Source: Rhynochetos jubatus
Taxonomy: Eukaryota > Chordata > Aves > Eurypygiformes > Rhynochetidae
DNA: 64,000 nucleotides
Direction: 5' to 3'
NCBI GenBank assembly: GCA_027574665.1
Contig: CM050654.1
Span: forward strand, 28,043,722 to 28,107,721
Both the position numbers and the translations under genes were made by a program. Each line of letters begins with the position of its first letter. Positions within the stretch are counted from its first letter, which is position 1. Below are positions 60,028 through 64,000 of this stretch, piece after piece. Below the pieces are notes generated by a model that saw nothing but the letters and a program-made list of their open reading frames with translations, searched no databases and was not told the DNA's origin.

Positions 60028-60262
60028 ATAGAAACATACAATAACTCAAGTTGAAAGGGACCCATAAGGATCATTTAGTCCAACTCCCTGCTCCTCACAA
60101 GACTACCTGAAACTTAACCATATGACTTAGAGAATAGTCCATCTTGATGCTGACAGTCTTGATGCTGTGACCACTTCAGGGGGGTTGGAACTAGATGATC
60201 TTTAAGGTCCCTTCCAACCCAAACCATTCTATGATTCTATGGGGAGCCTATTCCAGATGGTA
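60028..60262 (-). mobile_element. CR1 LINE 3' UTR, antisense, split by a second CR1
   Basis: The left piece (60028-60178) reads GTTGAAAGGGACCCATAAGG, ATCATTTAGTCCAACTCC and CATATGACTTAGAGAATAGT, ending GCTGTGACCACTTCA, the reverse complement of a CR1 3' UTR. The expected next segment, GGGGAGCCTGTTCCAG, appears as GGGAGCCTATTCCAG only at 60242-60256, after an interrupting 63-bp insert. The two pieces therefore belong to one original insertion. Confidence 0.85.
60179..60241 (+). mobile_element. Short CR1 3' end nested inside an antisense CR1
   Basis: GGTTGGAACTAGATGATCTT, TAAGGTCCCTTCCAACCC and two ATTCTATG octamers form a minimal, strongly 5'-truncated CR1 3' end in sense orientation. It interrupts the antisense CR1 between CACTTC and GGGAGCC. 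It is younger than its host by the nesting rule. Confidence 0.9.
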
Positions 60263-63200
60263 ACTAATAGGCAGAGAAAGGAAAAAAGCAGGGAAATTTT
60301 ATAACTCAGTGGACTCCAGTGATTATTTGTAAAGCTCTGTGGGGTATTGAGGCAATTGATTTCCATTAACAGTCATAGATACTGGTCATTTAGCTCCAAG
60401 AGACAGTTTGGGAAGTCTCAGCCCTGCTGTAAAGTGTGACATTGTAAATATTTGCCTGAATATATCAGTGGCTCTTTATATTCAGAGTATCTGGAGAAAG
60501 CCCCTGAAGAGAGATTAGAAGGCTGGAGGATTTAGAGCCTCACAGCAGTATCAAGCAATATCAAAGCATCTCTGAGAACACTGTGCGTGACAGCAGAATT
60601 GTTGTGTCAGACTCTCCCTATCTTTGGATGGGAGACTGGTCAAATCTCTTTGTAACGAAGAGAAGCACAGGCTCTGTTTGGATTATACCCAGCAGGAGAC
60701 CATTTAGCTCCTTTTTAAAGAGGAGCTTTAAAAGATTTCATCTGAGAATCAGTTAGCTCAGAAAATGTCTTATTACAATTGAGGACAATTAACATCTAAG
60801 GAGAAGTGTATGGAGTTGATGTGTAGTTTATGCTTCTCCATATGGGGGTCTCTTCTGTCCTGTCTCTTCCAGTTTCCATTAGCTTGGATTACACTAAGTT
60901 TAAAGTATCCATGAAAGAAAAAGGTAATTACTTGAAGGGTAGAAAATCGAAGGGAGACTTCCAAGGATGCTCTCATACTTTATATGGTGCCTACCAAATG
61001 CGTTGCCTGTGTGTGTTAGAAAAACACTGTAGTAACAACCAAGCCATATCAAGAACTTTAAATAAGTACAATTTTCAGGTGAAATGAGCAGTTTTACAAA
61101 GCACATGTGAGACACCAGCAGGATTGCTGTAACAAAGCGGAAAGCCAGGCTGACCATTGCAAGTTACTCCTGAGCTCTCAGGACCTCTGCACCTCTAGTG
61201 TAGGTCCTCCTCCCATTCTCAAGACCAGTTTATCTGCCTTCATGAAAAACCCATTAGAGTGTAGTAAAAGGGGATGGAAATGCCATGAAATTCTCTTCAT
61301 GCTATCTTTTTCTGCTTTTCCATTCCTGGGAGAGGTCCTGGCCCTTGAAAGGATCCTATATAGGCGTCCTCATGCTCATTGGAAGTGGTGGATATCTTGT
61401 CTTTGAGAAACTCATCTGGATTTCAGTTTGGGAAAAGTAAGAACATGTCCTGTAAGAATTATCAGGAACGGTCTCTTCTCCTTACTGTGTCTCCTCCTGG
61501 GAAAATGAAGACAAAGAAGTGACAACAGAGAGAAGGAGGGGATCTGCAGCTGCTGTTAATGACTGATGACTAATTATTACTCTTGGAAATGGTGCAGAAC
61601 AGATATACTTAGATGTGTATTCTCTTCTGACTTGTTTGCCTGACAGATTTCTTCTTCCTCAGATTCATGTGAAGGAGCTAATTAACACAAAATTTCCCAA
61701 AATTACTTCTTAGTTTCTTCATTAATAGTTTTTGGATGAAGTTCTATAGCTTCCATACCCTGGACAGTCACCTGGGATAGGAACTGAGCTATGTTGCTTA
61801 GTCCCTTCTCCACTATAAATGCAAGTAACAGAATAGAATAAGATTTATTTTTTTTAACCAAGACTTTTAAAAAAATTCATTAGTGTATTTATTCACTTAT
61901 AAATTCAAATATAACTTTTGAACCAAATTTTATCCTTTTGAGTAAGCAAGAGTGTAGAGTTCAGTGGTGGGAGTTCCGTTTCTCTCTTGAAATCTAATCT
62001 AATGGGTAATTCCTGAACCTGAACTGACTCAAGGCAGTCACACAGAATTGCATTTTGCTTCCCTGAAGGATAAAGGAGTGCAGCTGAACTTGCTCATGTG
62101 AAGGAGAAATGTCAAACCTGGGACAAAGTGATGTCCTAGAATCTGGGGTTCACAGATTGTCTTGCCACTGGGAAGGCCCAGGATGGTGCTTTGCTCATCC
62201 CAGACCTCCAGGAGGGACAGCAGCCCCTGCTTACAGCCTTCTTAGAGCTGTGGCACAGCCAAGCAAGTTGTGGGTCTAGAGCTGCTCTGTTGTGGTAAGC
62301 ACCGTTTGCAGTGAGCTATGTCAAGTACTGTCTGTGTGATGTGTTGGTTTCTATGAAATGGATTGATCTGGATCCAGTTCTCAGTGAAAGGGTCTCCACC
62401 TTATCACTGGTGCACCTTTCATGTCTCTCTTAACATTAAATCTTCTGAGCTCGGAGGTGGGGAGGCAAGCATGAGGGAACTAGACCTCTCATTCTCAGAT
62501 GAGGGAGCTATTCTCTGTTGCTGTAACAACACATCAGAAGTGTTACAACACTTCTGTTCCCAGAATCAGAACAGCTGGGGGAATGAAGGTGGAGAAAAAG
62601 CACAGCTGTTTCCATAAGCTCAAAAGAGCACTTCCTTTGGACCACTTTAGTCTAGTGAAATCCCTAAGTATGTCTCCAAATAAGGATAGGGCATAAACCT
62701 GTATTTCTTTGCAAAGAGAATAAGACATAATGTACTCCTCATGCAAAGGAATTTTTTTCTAGGCATCCATTCTTGGTATAGATACACTGAAGTTGCAAGG
62801 AAAGCAGGCTTTTTGCACTCACTTTTTTCCTTCCTACAGAGCATGTCTTGGTGCTATTTATGTTGATAACACGAAAAGTCGCAGGCAAATTGAGTGTCCA
62901 GTCTGTTAGTGTGTACATCAGAAAGGTAAAAACCCAACAGGTGAGACCTTTGAAGGAATGCCTACAGAAAAACATCCAGAGCAGGAATGGGATGTTGAGG
63001 GAAAAGGTTTAGGAGTGGTAGTAGTGGCGATGGAAAGGAAACGCGTCAGTCTGCTAAACACAGCATGACATCTTAAGCAGCCTATTGATCTCCTATTCAG
63101 AATTCATGCAGGGTGACTTCTTGTCATAAAACATTCAGCAGTCAAAATCAATAAGAGATGTGGAGCACTGAATCTTGCTGCTTCAAAGTCATACTTGAAA

Positions 63201-64000
63201 ACAACAAGAAAAAAATCACTGATACTCAAATGTCACCAAGGCACCAGCTTGGTTTGGATGCAGCTCAGCAATTTCAATAATAAGTTTGTTTCCTGTTTTT
63301 CCAAGGGGGAATCCGGCTGGAAAGTGACAGGAACTGGATTCAGCTATCTGACAGGGAATCTATATTCTGCCCCTCTCTGTTTACAAAGGAGGTTCAGGCA
63401 GAAAGATAAACCTAGATAACATGAAACATTTACTGAGGTAGAGCTTGTCTTGTGCTGTGAATTTGCCAACATTTAACAGTTCCCTGGCTAATATCACATC
63501 CTCCAGCTGCATGGTAAAATGCAAGGGGACTAAGAAACACATCACAAAAAGCTTAAATGATATTGTTTTTAGAGACATACCCACCCTTGTATGATATAGG
63601 CCATATTGCTCTTCAGCCATTTTTTGTCACCAATGTTCAATATTAACATCTAACTTATAAAGGTCTGGCACTAGGTTTCAAAGTTAACCATAGTCCAAGT
63701 CAGTGAATTTTGGCTGTGGATCATGTTCTGAGAGGCACACATGTCCTGTTCATCCAGAGGGAGGAATAACAAGTAGTTGCATGTGCACAGCCTCAGCCTT
63801 CTCCATGGGAATACCTGGAAAAGGGGTTTCACATGGATACCAATATCTTACAGATCTGCCACTCTCTCCTTCCCCTTTTTGCATCACATCATCCTAGAAA
63901 TCTAGAAGATACTATTGGAAAAGCTTTCCCTTTTCCATTCAGGCCTGTCTGCTGCCCCTGAACAGGAGTGGCTTGACCTGGACCATTCTTGGGAAGTGCT
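60263..64000. other. Non-coding, nothing recognised
   Basis: About 3.7 kb of unique-looking sequence with short frames on both strands, none above 99 codons and none with a recognisable motif. No TE, RNA gene or promoter seen. Confidence 0.45.

Noticed and set aside
1-64000. CRISPR array, operon structure or bacterial signals
   Set aside because: No regularly spaced direct repeats, no dense coding and clear vertebrate retroelements.

Overview
The window looks like intergenic or deep intronic DNA from a bird. The main evidence is repeat content. Several CR1 LINE fragments are present, including copies ending in the ATTCTATG octamer repeat that is diagnostic of CR1 3' ends. There is also an antisense relic of an ERVL-type integrase, and a GC-rich LTR-like repeat (19175-19725) that I recognise from memory as a dispersed family of neoavian and songbird genomes rather than of chicken. 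That last point makes Neoaves more likely than Galliformes, but no search was run. I could not identify a single exon of a known protein-coding gene, a tRNA, an rRNA or a CRISPR array. Open reading frames are short (longest 198 codons) and none has a protein family I recognise.

Layout. 1-19 kb is mostly unique sequence with three stretches rich in homeodomain/FOX-like motifs (5.74-6.06, 10.68-10.99, 12.82-12.98 kb), a MIR-like relic (6.8 kb) and two G-quadruplex candidates (8.22 kb minus strand, 14.76 kb plus strand). 19.18-19.73 kb is the LTR-like repeat with internal ~51-bp degenerate tandem units. 20-34 kb is unique sequence with AT-rich, motif-dense candidates at 20.4-20.96, 25.53-25.80 and 27.84-28.19 kb, an L2/MIR-like tail at 26.9 kb and an old CR1 3' end at 32.2 kb. 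34.99-36.02 kb holds two antisense CR1 pieces of different character: an ORF2 fragment and an older 3' UTR fragment. 36-48 kb is largely unique, with two near-perfect hairpins (39.7, 46.3 kb) and homopolymer tracts. 48.17-48.60 kb is the best-preserved CR1, with an intact 3' end. 48.7-52.3 kb is AT-rich with dense TAAT motifs and has the best candidates for conserved regulatory elements. 54.99-60.26 kb is a transposon cluster: old antisense CR1, antisense ERVL integrase, sense CR1, a ~1 kb very old antisense CR1/L3-type element, and an antisense CR1 split by a second short CR1 insertion. 60.3-64 kb shows nothing I recognise.

The window therefore reads as a gene-poor stretch whose recognisable content is a stratigraphy of retroelements plus AT-rich blocks that may be long-range enhancers of a gene outside the window. 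The enhancer idea is inference from composition only; a cross-species alignment would decide it. I did not find a convincing new biological system.
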